From Rhizobium sp. 32-5/1 (lineage in GTDB: Bacteria > Pseudomonadota > Alphaproteobacteria > Rhizobiales > Rhizobiaceae): a DNA stretch of 64,000 bases. Position numbers and translations under genes: made by a program. The notes under the pieces are model-generated. The model saw only the letters and a program-made list of their open reading frames with translations. It did not search any database and was not told where the DNA came from. The DNA lies in contig NZ_CP120638.1 in the NCBI RefSeq assembly GCF_029537235.1, positions 1,860,001 through 1,924,000 on the forward strand. The letters run 5' to 3'. Below, in pieces: positions 28,448 to 38,348 of the stretch (position 1 is the first letter of the stretch; each line of letters opens with the position of its first letter).

Positions 28448-29572
28448 TCAGTCGCCGTCGGCGAAGGAGAAGCCCGCGCCAAGACCGATGGCGCCGCCAA
28501 AATCCCTGTTGACGCGATCAAGGAGGTCCTGCGTGTTCAGCGCCATGAAGTCGAGTTTGCCGCGCTCTTCGTCATCGGCAAGGGCCTCATCGATCGGCAG
28601 GTCGATCTTGTCGGCGGCACCGATGACCGACTTGAAGACGAAATTCACAGACCCGGCGACGGACCGACTGTCTTCCGGCAGCAGCGATTCCATGTCGGAA
28701 ACGCTGAACAGCGTCTGCATCGCCTTCAGATTGGTAGAGATCGACGGCATGGTATTGCCGGAGCGCCAATAGATGGCGAGTTTCGGATGGCCCGGATCAG
28801 CCTTGCCGTTGACGATGCCGGCATAGAACGGCCGCAGCCGCTGATCCTTCACCGTTTCGATGCCATGCACGAGAATACCGAGCAGACCGGTCGCAGCCTC
28901 GTTGGCTGTGCGGAAAACCGGATTGTTCGCGCCCGGCCTTTTCCAGGCCGCCTGGATGCCGTCGGGCTTTTCCCATTCGGCGCTGAGTTCGGAAGCGACC
29001 TCCGCGAGATTGTCGGCAATTGCCGCACCGTAACCGCAACGGAAGCCGTTCTTCTCGGCCTCCAGCACCTCAGAGCCGGTGCCGTAGAGAACAAATTCCA
29101 GCGCACCGAGCCCCTGCACGGCGACGCTCTTGCCCTTGATCGTATCGACCGATGTCGCGGTCTCGTCCTGCTTTGCCAGGATGGCTTGGACCTGTTTCAG
29201 GCCGGTGCTCTTGCGGTCGGGATAAAACAGGAAGCGCTCGAACCGGTTGCCCTCGATCACCGGGCCGACACGGATGATCTCAATGTTCGACCATTGATGA
29301 ACGACGCCGTCGAACGCCATTTGGACCTTACCCAGCCCATCCTTGGACGGATTTTCGCAAAAGGAATGGGTTGCCTTTGAAAGCGACTGCGTCGCCTCCA
29401 GCAGTTGGCGGTAGCCGGGCCGGATGAAATCATCGACGGCCTTTTCCATGACGGCGGGAAGGGCCTTTTCGTTGAGAACGCGCGGCGAAAGGGCAGCCCC
29501 TTCCTGTGCGACGGCGGGGCAGGCACTGAGGGCAATCGCAAGGCTGAGAAACGGGACGGCGCAGATACGCAT
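28448..29572 (-). CDS. Imelysin family periplasmic protein (second copy)
   Basis: 374 residues from ATG 29572, with GGAG upstream. The signal peptide is cleaved near AVAQ-E, and the imelysin (peptidase M75) fold contains GVVHQWSNIEIIRVGP and LGALEFVLYG, a degenerate GxHxxE-like region. Imelysins bind metal or haem in the periplasm and are linked to iron uptake. Its start codon overlaps the stop of the di-haem oxidoreductase gene (TGATG), so the two are translationally coupled. Confidence 0.85.
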   Translation of the reverse strand: MRICAVPFLSLAIALSACPAVAQEGAALSPRVLNEKALPAVMEKAVDDFIRPGYRQLLEATQSLSKATHSFCENPSKDGLGKVQMAFDGVVHQWSNIEIIRVGPVIEGNRFERFLFYPDRKSTGLKQVQAILAKQDETATSVDTIKGKSVAVQGLGALEFVLYGTGSEVLEAEKNGFRCGYGAAIADNLAEVASELSAEWEKPDGIQAAWKRPGANNPVFRTANEAATGLLGILVHGIETVKDQRLRPFYAGIVNGKADPGHPKLAIYWRSGNTMPSISTNLKAMQTLFSVSDMESLLPEDSRSVAGSVNFVFKSVIGAADKIDLPIDEALADDEERGKLDFMALNTQDLLDRVNRDFGGAIGLGAGFSFADGD

Positions 29573-31107
29573 CAAAGGGACTCCAGAAATGTGATAAGAG
29601 CTTGCCTGTCTTCCTTCGACAGGGTGGCAAAGCCGGCGCGGGCCTTTTCCGCCTCGCCGCCATGCCAGAGAATGGCTTCCGCCAAGTTGCGGGCGCGGCC
29701 ATCATGCAGGAAGAAGGTGTGTCCGCTGACCGTCCTCGTCAAACCGATGCCCCAGAGCGGCGGCGTGCGCCACTCGCGCCCCGAGGCGTCGCCGACTGGC
29801 TGCCCGTCGGCCAGCCCCTCGCCCATGTCGTGCAGGAGAAAATCCGAATAGGGCCAGATCAGCTGAAAGGACTGCGCCTTGTTGGCGGCATCGCGGCGGG
29901 TAACGAATTTCGGCGTGTGGCAGCTGATGCAGCCGGTTTCATAGAACAGCTTCTTGCCGACCAGCGTCTCGGGAAAACTCGCCTTGCGTCGGGCCGGCAC
30001 GGCCAGGTTTTCGGAATAGAAGGTCACCAGATCGAGCACCGGCGCCGGGGCCTCGCTGTTGCCCAGGCGGGCCTGCACACCATCGGGCAAGGACAGGCAG
30101 GCCGTCTGCGCCGCGGTGCAATCGCCATGGCTGCGGTCACTGTCCGGGGTCGAGATACCGATATCGCCGGCAAAGGCCTCGGCGCTCTGTTGGCGCACGC
30201 TCAAGCTCTGGGCCTTCCAGCCGAACCGGCCCAGCACCAGCGCGCCGGTCTTCGGGTCACGCACGCGCGCAGCCTTGCCGCTGATACCGTCGCCGTTTTC
30301 GTCATCTGGATCGGCATGGCGGAGAATATCGTCGGGATGGATGGCTTCGATCAGGCCAAGGCCGGACATGGCCTGCGTCACCCGCGGCGAAAGCGTCGTC
30401 GAGGCATCGAGCGGACCATAACCGAGGCCCGTCACCGAATAGCGCGGCCGGCGCAGCGATACGGTCTCGCCGTCCGCCAGAACCACCGGTTCCTCGGTAT
30501 AGTCGATGCGCATGTGTCCCTCGGCCGGCAGTCCGGGCACGGCACTGTCCTGCAATTGCGTGCCATAGACCGGATCGGGGAAATTCAGAACCACGTGCGT
30601 CGCCAATGCCTGGCGTTCGGCGTCCGTCTGCGGCGTGCGGGCGAGGCGCAGGAACATCGACGTCGTGTCCGACGCACCCTCGGGCGGATGGCCGCGGCCG
30701 TCCTTCAGGTGACAGGTCTGGCAGGCCCGCGCATTGTAGAGCGGGCCGAGGCCGTCAGATGCCTGCGTCGAGGAAGGAGAAGACACCCAGAGCTTGCGGA
30801 ACAGCGCATTGCCGAGCTTGAAGGTCTCTTCCTCAGCAAAGCTGATATTGGTAGCGAACTGTGAGAAACTGTCTGCATTGACGGACGCGATCGACGTACC
30901 GGCACCGCCCGACATCGCCTCGAATTTTTCAGCCTTGCTGAAATCCGTGGTCGGACGCGTGACGGCCTCGATACGGCGACGATCCTTTTCGGAAAGATCG
31001 CTGCGCTCGCCGGCGCTGGCGGCTGCGAAAACAAAAACGCCGCCCGCAGCCAGACACAGTGCGGCTGCAAACGGCAGGATCCGGCGCGGGGCGGCGCATG
31101 CATTCAT
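29572..31107 (-). CDS. Di-haem oxidoreductase (putative peroxidase/thiol oxidoreductase family)
   Basis: 511 residues with an N-terminal signal or anchor segment. Two haem c sites are clear: RACQTCHLKDG near residue 128 and ETGCISCHTPKF near residue 392. The DHOR family is related to MauG/BCCP-type cytochromes and sits in imelysin operons. A role in redox handling of iron in the periplasm is inferred. It lies between two imelysin genes, 48 bases downstream of the first and overlapping the second. Confidence 0.88.
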   Translation of the reverse strand: MNACAAPRRILPFAAALCLAAGGVFVFAAASAGERSDLSEKDRRRIEAVTRPTTDFSKAEKFEAMSGGAGTSIASVNADSFSQFATNISFAEEETFKLGNALFRKLWVSSPSSTQASDGLGPLYNARACQTCHLKDGRGHPPEGASDTTSMFLRLARTPQTDAERQALATHVVLNFPDPVYGTQLQDSAVPGLPAEGHMRIDYTEEPVVLADGETVSLRRPRYSVTGLGYGPLDASTTLSPRVTQAMSGLGLIEAIHPDDILRHADPDDENGDGISGKAARVRDPKTGALVLGRFGWKAQSLSVRQQSAEAFAGDIGISTPDSDRSHGDCTAAQTACLSLPDGVQARLGNSEAPAPVLDLVTFYSENLAVPARRKASFPETLVGKKLFYETGCISCHTPKFVTRRDAANKAQSFQLIWPYSDFLLHDMGEGLADGQPVGDASGREWRTPPLWGIGLTRTVSGHTFFLHDGRARNLAEAILWHGGEAEKARAGFATLSKEDRQALITFLESL

Positions 31108-31155
31108 TCAGAAGAACCGGGCCGTCGCATCAGCAAGCGGCCCGCCTTTGCTTTC

Positions 31156-32436
31156 TCATTGGAAGACGGCGTTAGGATTATCCAGGCTGTCGGAACCTTC
31201 AAGCTCGATCGCTCCCAGATCCAGCGACGCAATGACGCGCTCGACGGTTTTTGCCTGGGCGATCAGCCCGTCGATGGCGGCCTGAACGACGGCATTGCCT
31301 TCCGCATTGCCCTCACCGATCATCTGGTCGTATTTTTCGACGGTCTCGCCGCGCTTGGCCATGGCCTGCATCGCAGCCACGGTCGTTGCCAGCTTTTCCT
31401 TCATTTCCTTGTCGAGCGCCGGATCCTTGGCCGCGACGAGTTCGGAAAGCGACGGGCCGGTCAGCTTGGTGCCATCGACCTTGGTGTATTCGCCCGTGTA
31501 GGCCGCCTGGATACCGATCGCGTCATGAAGATGCGAGTTGTAGGTATTATCAGAGAAGCAGTCGTGCTCTTCTTCCGGGTCATGCAGCAGGAGGCCGAGC
31601 TTCATGCGCTCGCCGGCCAGTTCACCATAGGACAAGGAGCCCATGCCGGTCAGGATGGCGACGAGGCCTGCCTTCGGATCGGCTTCGACGTTCTTGGTGG
31701 CGGCACCGTCCGCCGTCCAGTTGGCGACCATGTCCGTAAGGTCGGAGACCAGCAGGGTCGTCGCAGCCTTCAGATAGGCGGCACGACGATCGCAATTGCC
31801 GTTGGTGCAGGCTTTGGTGTCGAAATCGGTAAACGCGCGATTGCCTGCGCCCGGACCGTTGCCGTTCAGATCCTGGCCCCAGAGCAGGAATTCGATGGCG
31901 TGATAGCCGGTCGCGACGTTGGCCTCGATCCCACCCGCTTCCTGCAGCGTGCTGGACAGGAACTCCGGCGTGATGTTGGTGGCGTCCACATCCTTGCCGT
32001 CGATCTTGATCGTCTTGTTGGCGATGACGTTTGCGGTGAACAGCGCATTCTCGTCGCTCTCGGTGCCGTAGCTCGGATCGACATAGTCGATCAAACCTTC
32101 ATCGAGCGGCCAGGCATTGACCTTGCCTTCCCATTCATCAACGATCGGGTTGCCGAAACGATAGACTTCGGTTTCCTGGTACGGATTGCGGGCTGCAAGC
32201 CAGGCTTCGCGGGCCGCCTTCAGCGTCGCCTCGCTCGGCGTGGCGATCAGCGCATCGACGGCCTTGTCGAGCGCCTGAGCTGTGGACAAAGCATCCTGGA
32301 ACTTCGCGAGACCAACGTCCGCATAATGCTTGACGACGGCGCCGGCATCGGTGGCCGCCAGCGCCGGCTGCAATGCGAGCGTCGATGTTGCCGTGACCAG
32401 CGCCAGCATGGCGCTGCGAATGAATGATGTTTTCAT
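31156..32436 (-). CDS. Imelysin family protein, IrpA-like (first copy)
   Basis: 426 residues from ATG 32436, supported by AGGAG 5 bases upstream; the open frame extends further but is not conserved. A signal peptide (MLALVTATSTLALQPALAA) is followed by the imelysin fold with ARNPYQETEVYRFGNPIVD and the GxHxxE motif GYHAIEFLLWGQDL. The family includes iron-regulated IrpA and EfeO-like proteins. It heads the operon imelysin, di-haem oxidoreductase, imelysin. Confidence 0.9.
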   Translation of the reverse strand: MKTSFIRSAMLALVTATSTLALQPALAATDAGAVVKHYADVGLAKFQDALSTAQALDKAVDALIATPSEATLKAAREAWLAARNPYQETEVYRFGNPIVDEWEGKVNAWPLDEGLIDYVDPSYGTESDENALFTANVIANKTIKIDGKDVDATNITPEFLSSTLQEAGGIEANVATGYHAIEFLLWGQDLNGNGPGAGNRAFTDFDTKACTNGNCDRRAAYLKAATTLLVSDLTDMVANWTADGAATKNVEADPKAGLVAILTGMGSLSYGELAGERMKLGLLLHDPEEEHDCFSDNTYNSHLHDAIGIQAAYTGEYTKVDGTKLTGPSLSELVAAKDPALDKEMKEKLATTVAAMQAMAKRGETVEKYDQMIGEGNAEGNAVVQAAIDGLIAQAKTVERVIASLDLGAIELEGSDSLDNPNAVFQ

Positions 32437-32593
32437 GACCTCTCCTGATGATCCCGACCGAGTGGTTTCGGCTCCCCGCCGCCCTGATCCGCCTCGGGCC
32501 ATGCGCGATCGGTCGCGCGCGGCCGGTAGACCCGGACTTTTTAGAAGGCGCGATTTTCATGAACCAAAACCAAACTGGTGTCAAAGAGTATAG

Positions 32594-32610
32594 TTTAGAA
32601 TGCTTTCAAT
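32594..32610. promoter_or_regulatory. Weak ICE-like (Irr) motif upstream of the imelysin operon
   Basis: TTTAGAATGCTTTCAAT matches the rhizobial iron-control element TTTAGAA-N3-TTCTAAA perfectly in the first half and 4 of 7 in the second. It lies about 160 bp upstream of the operon start. Iron control is expected from the operon content, but the match is partial. Confidence 0.25.
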
Positions 32611-32759
32611 ATGGAGAGCGACATGTCTCGCCGATCTGAAAGCAGTAGCACGCAGCCGCGTCGTATCGACCACGCAACAAGATTTAGCCTATTTATGAGG
32701 CGTTTACTGATCAAAATTTAAGCTGTATGACGTCGAAATCATCACATTGCAGGTTTTGC

Positions 32760-33263
32760 ATGCGGCACCATCTCAAACACTACATCCGGCGGCACGAACC
32801 GCAGGGTGAATTTCATCACCATTTGAAGTCCGGGATCGGCGCGATTACTGCGATGATCGCAGTCGGCCTCCTGGCCATCTATACCGGGTTGCCGCTGTTG
32901 ATTGCTCCCTTTGGCGCCAGTGCCGTCCTGCTGTTCGGGCAACCGAAGAGCCCTCTGTCGCAGCCCGCCAACGTCGTCGGCGGTTACCTGCTGGCGGCCG
33001 TCATCGGCAGCATCGCCGCCCATTTCTTTCCCGGTCTCTGGCTTGCGGGCGCGATCGGCGTCGGCCTTTCCATCGGGCTGATGCTGTTTCTGAGGATCAC
33101 GCATCCACCGGCAGGCGCTGTTCCGATCGTCGCCGTCGCCTCGCATTTCGATGCGCCGGTCCTGTTCGAGGTCGCGGTGCTGGGCAGCGTGCTGCTGGTG
33201 GCGATCGCCGTGCTGCACCACCTCATCCCGCCGCGCCAGCAATATCCGCTGCGGGTCGATTGA
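32760..33263 (+). CDS. HPP family integral membrane protein
   Basis: 167 residues from ATG 32760 (AGG at 32751); an in-frame ATG at 32727 would add 11 residues. Four transmembrane helices follow a basic, His-rich N-terminus. The name-giving motif is ITHPPAGAVPI, with APFGASAVLLFGQPKSPLSQ earlier. HPP proteins have been linked to nitrite transport in plastids and cyanobacteria; the role here is unknown. The gene is divergent from the imelysin operon. Confidence 0.85.
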   Translation: MRHHLKHYIRRHEPQGEFHHHLKSGIGAITAMIAVGLLAIYTGLPLLIAPFGASAVLLFGQPKSPLSQPANVVGGYLLAAVIGSIAAHFFPGLWLAGAIGVGLSIGLMLFLRITHPPAGAVPIVAVASHFDAPVLFEVAVLGSVLLVAIAVLHHLIPPRQQYPLRVD

Positions 33264-33280
33264 TCAGCCTCGTTGGCTGA

Positions 33281-34570
33281 TCAAATCTTGCGATCCATCT
33301 GGCAGAAGAAGAAGCCGTCCGTATCCGTCGATGCGGGTGTCAGGGTCAGCGTCTTTCCGTCGGAGGAACGCGGCTTGCGCCCGCTTGAGCCGAACAGGGT
33401 CTCCCAGGACGCGGTTGCAGACACGATCCGGAAGTCCGGATTGGCCTCGCAGAAGGCCTGAACCTGCGTCTCGTTTTCCTCCGGCAGCACCGAACAGGTG
33501 ACGTAGACGAGGCGACCGCCCGGACGGACGTAGCGGGACGCTTCCGATAGCGCTTCCTGCTGCTGCGACTGCCGCTCCTCGATGTTCTTCTGGTTCAGCC
33601 GCCATTTTGTATCCGGACGGCGGCGCCATGTGCCCGTGCCCGTGCAGGGCGCATCGACCAGCACCCGGTCAAAACGGCCGACGAGGACGTCCAGCGTCTG
33701 CTTGTTGTCGTGCACCTGAACATTGCGGGTCCCTGCCCGCTTCAGGCGTTCGATGATCGGTGCCAGCCGCTTGCGGTCGGTGTCAAAGGCATGAACCTGC
33801 CCCTTGTTGTGCATGGCCGCCGACATGGCGAGCGTCTTGCCCCCGCCACCGGCGCAGTAGTCGAGGACCTGCTCGCCGTCCTGCGGCAGGACCAGATCGG
33901 CCACGATCTGCGAGCCTTCGTCCTGAACCTCGAACCAGCCTTTCTGAAAGGAAAGTTCTGCCGTCACGTTCGGCAGGCGCGAAGCGCCTTCGCCGGCGGG
34001 CACGCGGATGCCCTGGCGGGCGACGACGGTCGGTTCGACGCCGGAGCGCTCCAGTGCCTTCAGGACCTTCTCGCGGGTGGATTTCAGTGTGTTCGTCCGC
34101 AGGTCGAGCGCCGGGCGTCCGGCAAGCGCCTGGGCTTCGACAAGCCAGCTCTCACCAAAGCTGCTCTCGAAGGAAGCCTGCAGCCATTCGGCAATATCGC
34201 CCTGAACATGGAGCGGCGCCTCTTCGAGCGTCCGGCTTGCGAAAGCGGCGATGATGGCATCCGCCAGGGGCTCGGGCGCAAACTTGTCGCCGTCGAGGTC
34301 CGCGGCCAGGGCCTCCGGTGTCACGCCCCATTGCCGGAAGAGTACGGCATGCCCAAGCGCCGAGGGGCTGTCGCTGTCCATCAAGAAGGCATGTGAAAGC
34401 TTCATGCGCAAGGCGTCGTAGACGATGTTGCCGATCGCGGCGCGGTCGCCTGATCCTGCAAATCGGTGGGCAAGCCCCCAATCCTTGAGTGCGTCTGCGA
34501 CCGGACGCTTGCGCGTCTCAATATCAGCGAGAACCTCAATGGCTCCTGCGAGCCTGCCACCCAAACGCAT
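33281..34570 (-). CDS. RsmB/NOP-type RNA (cytosine-5) methyltransferase
   Basis: 429 residues from ATG 34570. An N-terminal NusB-like helical part is followed by the Rossmann methyltransferase: DYCAGGGGKTLAMSA (AdoMet motif I), VLVDAPCTGTGTWRR (motif IV Cys) and LVYVTCSVLPEENE (catalytic motif VI Cys). It methylates cytosine in 16S rRNA or possibly tRNA. The frame is open upstream of 34570, but that part is not conserved. It converges with the HPP gene, 17 bases apart. Confidence 0.9.
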   Translation of the reverse strand: MRLGGRLAGAIEVLADIETRKRPVADALKDWGLAHRFAGSGDRAAIGNIVYDALRMKLSHAFLMDSDSPSALGHAVLFRQWGVTPEALAADLDGDKFAPEPLADAIIAAFASRTLEEAPLHVQGDIAEWLQASFESSFGESWLVEAQALAGRPALDLRTNTLKSTREKVLKALERSGVEPTVVARQGIRVPAGEGASRLPNVTAELSFQKGWFEVQDEGSQIVADLVLPQDGEQVLDYCAGGGGKTLAMSAAMHNKGQVHAFDTDRKRLAPIIERLKRAGTRNVQVHDNKQTLDVLVGRFDRVLVDAPCTGTGTWRRRPDTKWRLNQKNIEERQSQQQEALSEASRYVRPGGRLVYVTCSVLPEENETQVQAFCEANPDFRIVSATASWETLFGSSGRKPRSSDGKTLTLTPASTDTDGFFFCQMDRKI

Positions 34571-34731
34571 CTTGTATCCACTCCATTTTCCGTCGTGGTA
34601 ACGGTCATGGCCGTCAAGAGCAAGTCGGCAGGCCTTATTCATTGCAATCGTGATGTCGCGCAGGCCAGGCTGTGCTTGGCTTTAACGTCGCTGGAGGAGC
34701 GAAATTTTGCTCCTACCCAGAAGACAAACGA

Positions 34732-35100
34732 TCAGCTAATGACGCGGTAGCAGACGCTGGCGGTTCCCGAGCGGATCATACCGATATGGGAAGCGGCACC
34801 TTTTGACAGATCGATGACCCGGCCACGGATGAAGGGACCGCGATCGTTGATGCGGACGACGACGCTCTTGCCGTTGCGCTTGTTGGTGACCTGGACCTTC
34901 GTGCCGAATTTCAGATGCCGATGGGCTGCCGTCAAAAGAGACGCATTCATGCGTTCGCCAGAAGCCGTGCGCGACGACAGGGCATACCAGGATGCGCCGC
35001 CGCAACCATTTCCTGCCGCATGACCATCTGCCGTGGATGTGAGAATTGCCCCGAATGCCAGAAATGCTGCGACAGCAGCTGTCGATATCACGTTCGTCAA
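34732..35100 (-). CDS. RlpA-like double-psi beta-barrel protein
   Basis: 122 residues from TTG 35100, with AAGGGG 8 bases upstream. A signal peptide ([18 protein letters not shown]) precedes the barrel: [18 protein letters not shown] and [19 protein letters not shown] are the RlpA motifs. RlpA proteins cleave peptidoglycan strands lacking stem peptides at the septum. This one has no SPOR domain, so it is a minimal version, and catalysis is inferred from the family. Confidence 0.82.
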   Translation of the reverse strand: MTNVISTAAVAAFLAFGAILTSTADGHAAGNGCGGASWYALSSRTASGERMNASLLTAAHRHLKFGTKVQVTNKRNGKSVVVRINDRGPFIRGRVIDLSKGAASHIGMIRSGTASVCYRVIS

Positions 35101-35558
35101 ACAGATGACCCCTTGGTTGGAAAGTTAGCGTGCTCTTGCGATGCGCTGCGTCTCCGGGCCAAAAATGGCGAAAAAGTGCTTCAACCTTTAAGCTTCCGTT
35201 AGGAATCCCCTTAAAGCTGCTGAATTTAAAATTATCGATTTTTAAATCTTCATTTTTAATTCTGTGAATCCTCTTTGGATTCAATCGTCACTCCGCGATT
35301 GATCATGCTTTCCGCTTCCACAGGAGCTTCTCTATACTAATTTATTCAATTTTTGAATTTGATGGATCAAGGTGATTTTATCAGGCTAAAATTTCGCACA
35401 TTACCGTCATAGTTGCATACAATTCACGCAGTAAAGACGCTTAGACTATCGGCGAAAGGCGAAAATCGCCCCATATGATCCATGTTTTCGGCAATACTTA
35501 ACGCGCTTCTTCCACCTTTGTTCCCCGATGCTTTCCAAGCATATTCGCTCTACATATG
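35101..35558. other. 458-bp A+T-rich intergenic region
   Basis: No gene is apparent between the RlpA gene start and the end of the NAD-dependent epimerase gene; both are on the minus strand. It should hold the promoter of the RlpA gene. A perfect hairpin TGAATCC-TCTTT-GGATTCA stands at 35265-35283 but lacks a T-run on either strand. No structured RNA was recognised. Confidence 0.5.
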
Positions 35559-36431
35559 TCATCCTCGCCAATTTCCGGACTGCCATAATTGACCTAGCGA
35601 AATACGATAGTCGGGAAAACGAAAGGCGAAGCCGAGGTCCCTGATCTTGCGGTTCGAGACCCGCTTGTTCTCCCCGTAAAAAGACCTGGCCATCGGCGAA
35701 AGCTCCGCCGTTTCGAAGGCGATTTCCGGCGGCGGGTCGATGCCCATCAGCCGGGCGGCTTCCGCGACAACGTCCTGCGGCGGCGCCGGCTCATGGTCGG
35801 TGATGTTGTAGATGCCGCCAAGATTGCGCTCGGCCAGAAAGAGCGTCGCGGCGGCGATGTCCTCGACGCGGATGCGGTTGAAGACCTGGTTTGGCTTGAC
35901 CAGACGCCGCGCCGTTCCCTCGGCCAGATTGCATAGACCGTTGCGGCCGGGGCCGTAGATGCCGGAGAGCCGCAGAACCGAAACTGGTATGTCGCTGTCA
36001 CGGCCAAAGGCAAGCCAGGCCTCCTCAGCCTCGACCCGCTCGACCGAGCGGACGGAGACCGGCTTGCAGGGCGTATCCTCATCGACCCAGGCGCCGCCAT
36101 GATCGCCATAGACCCCGACGGTCGAGAGATAGGCCACCCATTGCAGTTTCGGCATGAGCGCGCGCAGGGGCAAGGCATTCGGCCGCATCAACGGATCGCC
36201 ATCGCGACCGGGCGCAATCGACTGGACCAGATGGGTGGCCCGCGCCATGACAGAGGCCAGTTCCGGGGAAATCTCGCTGCCGTCGAAGATTACCGCTTCA
36301 AGCCCGCTGTCACGCAGCGCCTTTGTTTTCTCCGGCGACCGTGTCGTGCCTGTGACCGTTTCCGCCAAAGGCAGGAACTCCTGGCCGATTGCTTTGCCGG
36401 AATATCCGGCTCCAAGGATCAACACCTGCAT
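35559..36431 (-). CDS. NAD-dependent epimerase/dehydratase family (YeeZ-like) protein
   Basis: 290 residues from ATG 36431. The extended-SDR nucleotide motif is LILGAGYSGKAIG and a YLSTVGVYGD stretch holds the usual Ser/Tyr region. YNITDHEPAPPQDVV and the C-terminal KIRDLGFAFRFPDYR fit the YeeZ group of SDR proteins. The function is unknown. Its ATG overlaps the queG stop (TGATG), so it is coupled to queG. Confidence 0.82.
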   Translation of the reverse strand: MQVLILGAGYSGKAIGQEFLPLAETVTGTTRSPEKTKALRDSGLEAVIFDGSEISPELASVMARATHLVQSIAPGRDGDPLMRPNALPLRALMPKLQWVAYLSTVGVYGDHGGAWVDEDTPCKPVSVRSVERVEAEEAWLAFGRDSDIPVSVLRLSGIYGPGRNGLCNLAEGTARRLVKPNQVFNRIRVEDIAAATLFLAERNLGGIYNITDHEPAPPQDVVAEAARLMGIDPPPEIAFETAELSPMARSFYGENKRVSNRKIRDLGFAFRFPDYRISLGQLWQSGNWRG

Positions 36432-37590
36432 CACACCGCTCCTGCACTTTTCCATTCGGCGAGCACGTCGCCGTCCGTCTCTTCGTTTCGTCTTGCCGCA
36501 TATTCACGAAAGGCACCAGCCGGCATCAGCCGCGACAGCGCCCAGACGGCCATGCCACGCACGATAGGCGATGGATCGTCACAGAGATCGACGCACGACG
36601 GAATAAATGACGGGTCCGCGGAATTGCCGACCGCGATCAGGACGTTGCGCACGAAACGGTCGCGGCCGATGCGCTTGACCGGTGAGCCCGAAAAAGCGTC
36701 CGGAACGCCGCATCATCCAGCGTCAGCAGGAAGGACAGCGACGGCGCCTTGAGGTCGTCGCGCGCCCGCAGCTTCATTTCCGAGGCTTCCTGCGCAAACT
36801 TGTTCCATGGACAGGCGGCGAGACAGTCGTCGCAGCCATAGATCCGGTTGCCGATCAGCGGCCGCAGAGCGACGTCGATCGGCCCCTTATGCTCGATGGT
36901 GAGATAGGAAATGCAGCGCCGCGCATCGATCTTGTAGGGTGCCGGAAAGGCATCCGTCGGACAGGCATCGAGACAGGCGCGGCACGAGCCGCAGTGATCG
37001 ACCTCGGGCTCGTCAACCAGCAGGTCTGCCGTGGTAAACAGACTGCCGAGAAACAGCCAGGAGCCAAAGGTCCGGCTGACGAGGTTGGTGTGTTTGCCCT
37101 GCCAGCCAAGACCCGCCTGCTCGGCCAGCGGCTTTTCCATCACCGGCGCGGTATCGACGAAGACCTTCACGTCTTCGCCCGCGCGCGCGGCAAAGCGCGT
37201 CGCCACCTCTTTCAGCTTGCCCTTGATCACATCGTGATAGTCGCGGTTCTGGGCGTAGACCGAGATCGCGCCGCGATCGGCTTGCTCCAGCACGCCGCGC
37301 GGATCGTCCGCAGGCGCATAGTTCATGCCGAACAGGACGATGGAGCGAACATCGCCCCAGAGAACACGCGGATCGGCGCGCCGCGCTGCCGTTTCCGCCA
37401 GCCAGTCCATCGTGCCGTGGTAGTTTCGGTCCAGAAAATCAGCGAGCCGGGCCGGTGCCTGCGGTATCGAGCCCGGCAGTGTCACCCGGCAGGTGTCGAA
37501 CCCCTTGTCCGCAGCCTCGGCCTTCAGGAACTGCGTCAGCGTTCTGCGCCGTTTGTCCCGGCTGGCCGTCGAGGGTGCATCGCCAGACAC
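36431..37590 (-). pseudogene. queG: Epoxyqueuosine reductase QueG, single-base frameshift
   Basis: Two ferredoxin-type clusters, [16 protein letters not shown] and [13 protein letters not shown], and the N-terminal cobalamin domain identify QueG. The enzyme makes the last step to queuosine in the tRNA anticodon. The frame breaks at the five-base A run 36691-36695 (T on the coding strand). One more T gives [20 protein letters not shown], which joins the C-terminal HEAT-like part ending at 36431. About 386 residues when repaired, the normal family length. Confidence 0.88.
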
Positions 37591-37608
37591 GGCGCCCTCC
37601 TACCGCTG

Positions 37609-37657
37609 GAGCATGATGTTGACCGAAAACCGTGCGACACTTTTCGGCCTCATGCTC
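37609..37657. repeat. Rhizobiales-type extragenic palindrome (GAGCATGA...TCATGCTC)
   Basis: The outer arms GAGCATGA (from 37609) and TCATGCTC (to 37657) and the inner arms CCGAAAA/TTTTCGG form an interrupted palindrome of about 49 bp between queG and the GST gene, touching the GST stop codon. This form is known to me as a dispersed repeat in Rhizobiales intergenic regions. Only this copy was seen here. Confidence 0.55.
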
Positions 37658-38348
37658 TAAAAGTCCAGGTCGGCGTAATGGGAGGCCGGCGTGACGCCGC
37701 GCACGCGCTCGGCGAGCAGCGGACGGAAGGACGGGCGCGACTTCAAACGCTGGTACCAGTCCTTGGCCGCGGGCGCTTCCTGCCAGTCAATTTCACCGAG
37801 ATAATCGAGCACGGAAATGGCAGCCGCCGCGGCCAGATCGGCATAGGACAGGCGGTCGCCGGCCAGATAGGTGCGTGAACCGGCAAGCCAGGACAGGTAT
37901 TTCATATGCTGGCGGATATTGGCGCGCGAGGTGCGCAGAGCCTTGGAGTCGGGGCACCACCGCCCTGGTCGGGCGTCATCTGCAGCTTGAAGATCCGTTC
38001 GCGGACCAACGGCCGCGTCACGTCGGCCTCCATCTTCTGCAGGAACCACTCGGCCAGGCGCCGGATTTCGGCACGCTGGAATGGGTCCTCGGCCAGAAGT
38101 CGGCGGTCCCGCTTCATGATGCCGCTGGTCTCGTCGAGATATTCCGAGATCACGGTTGCGCCACAGAGCGCCCGCATGCTGTCATCGACATAGACGGGAA
38201 GCGTTCCGGCCGGATTGAGTGCCAGAAAATCCCGCCTTTTTTCCCAGGGCTGCTCTTCGGCCAATTCCGTCTGATAGCCGTATTCTGACAGGATCAGCCG
38301 GATAAAGCGGGACGCGGTAGACATGGGATGATGATAAAGTGTCGGCAT
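37657..38348 (-). pseudogene. Glutathione S-transferase family protein, frameshifted
   Basis: The thioredoxin-like N-terminal domain runs MPTLYHHPMSTASRFIRLIL through NPAGTLPVYVDD, and the helical C-terminal domain continues in another frame with TYLAGDRLSYADLAAAAAIS, the GST C-terminal signature. The frames meet at the four-G run 37951-37954. One more C on the coding strand gives GGGAPDSKALRTSRANIRQH, for about 230 residues. The substrate is unknown. Confidence 0.82.

Noticed and set aside
29602..32427. Two long plus-strand open frames of about 420 codons
   Set aside because: They mirror the di-haem oxidoreductase and imelysin genes, which have signal peptides and haem motifs on the minus strand.
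35265..35283. TGAATCC/GGATTCA hairpin as a terminator
   Set aside because: There is no T-run on either strand, and it lies far from any gene end.
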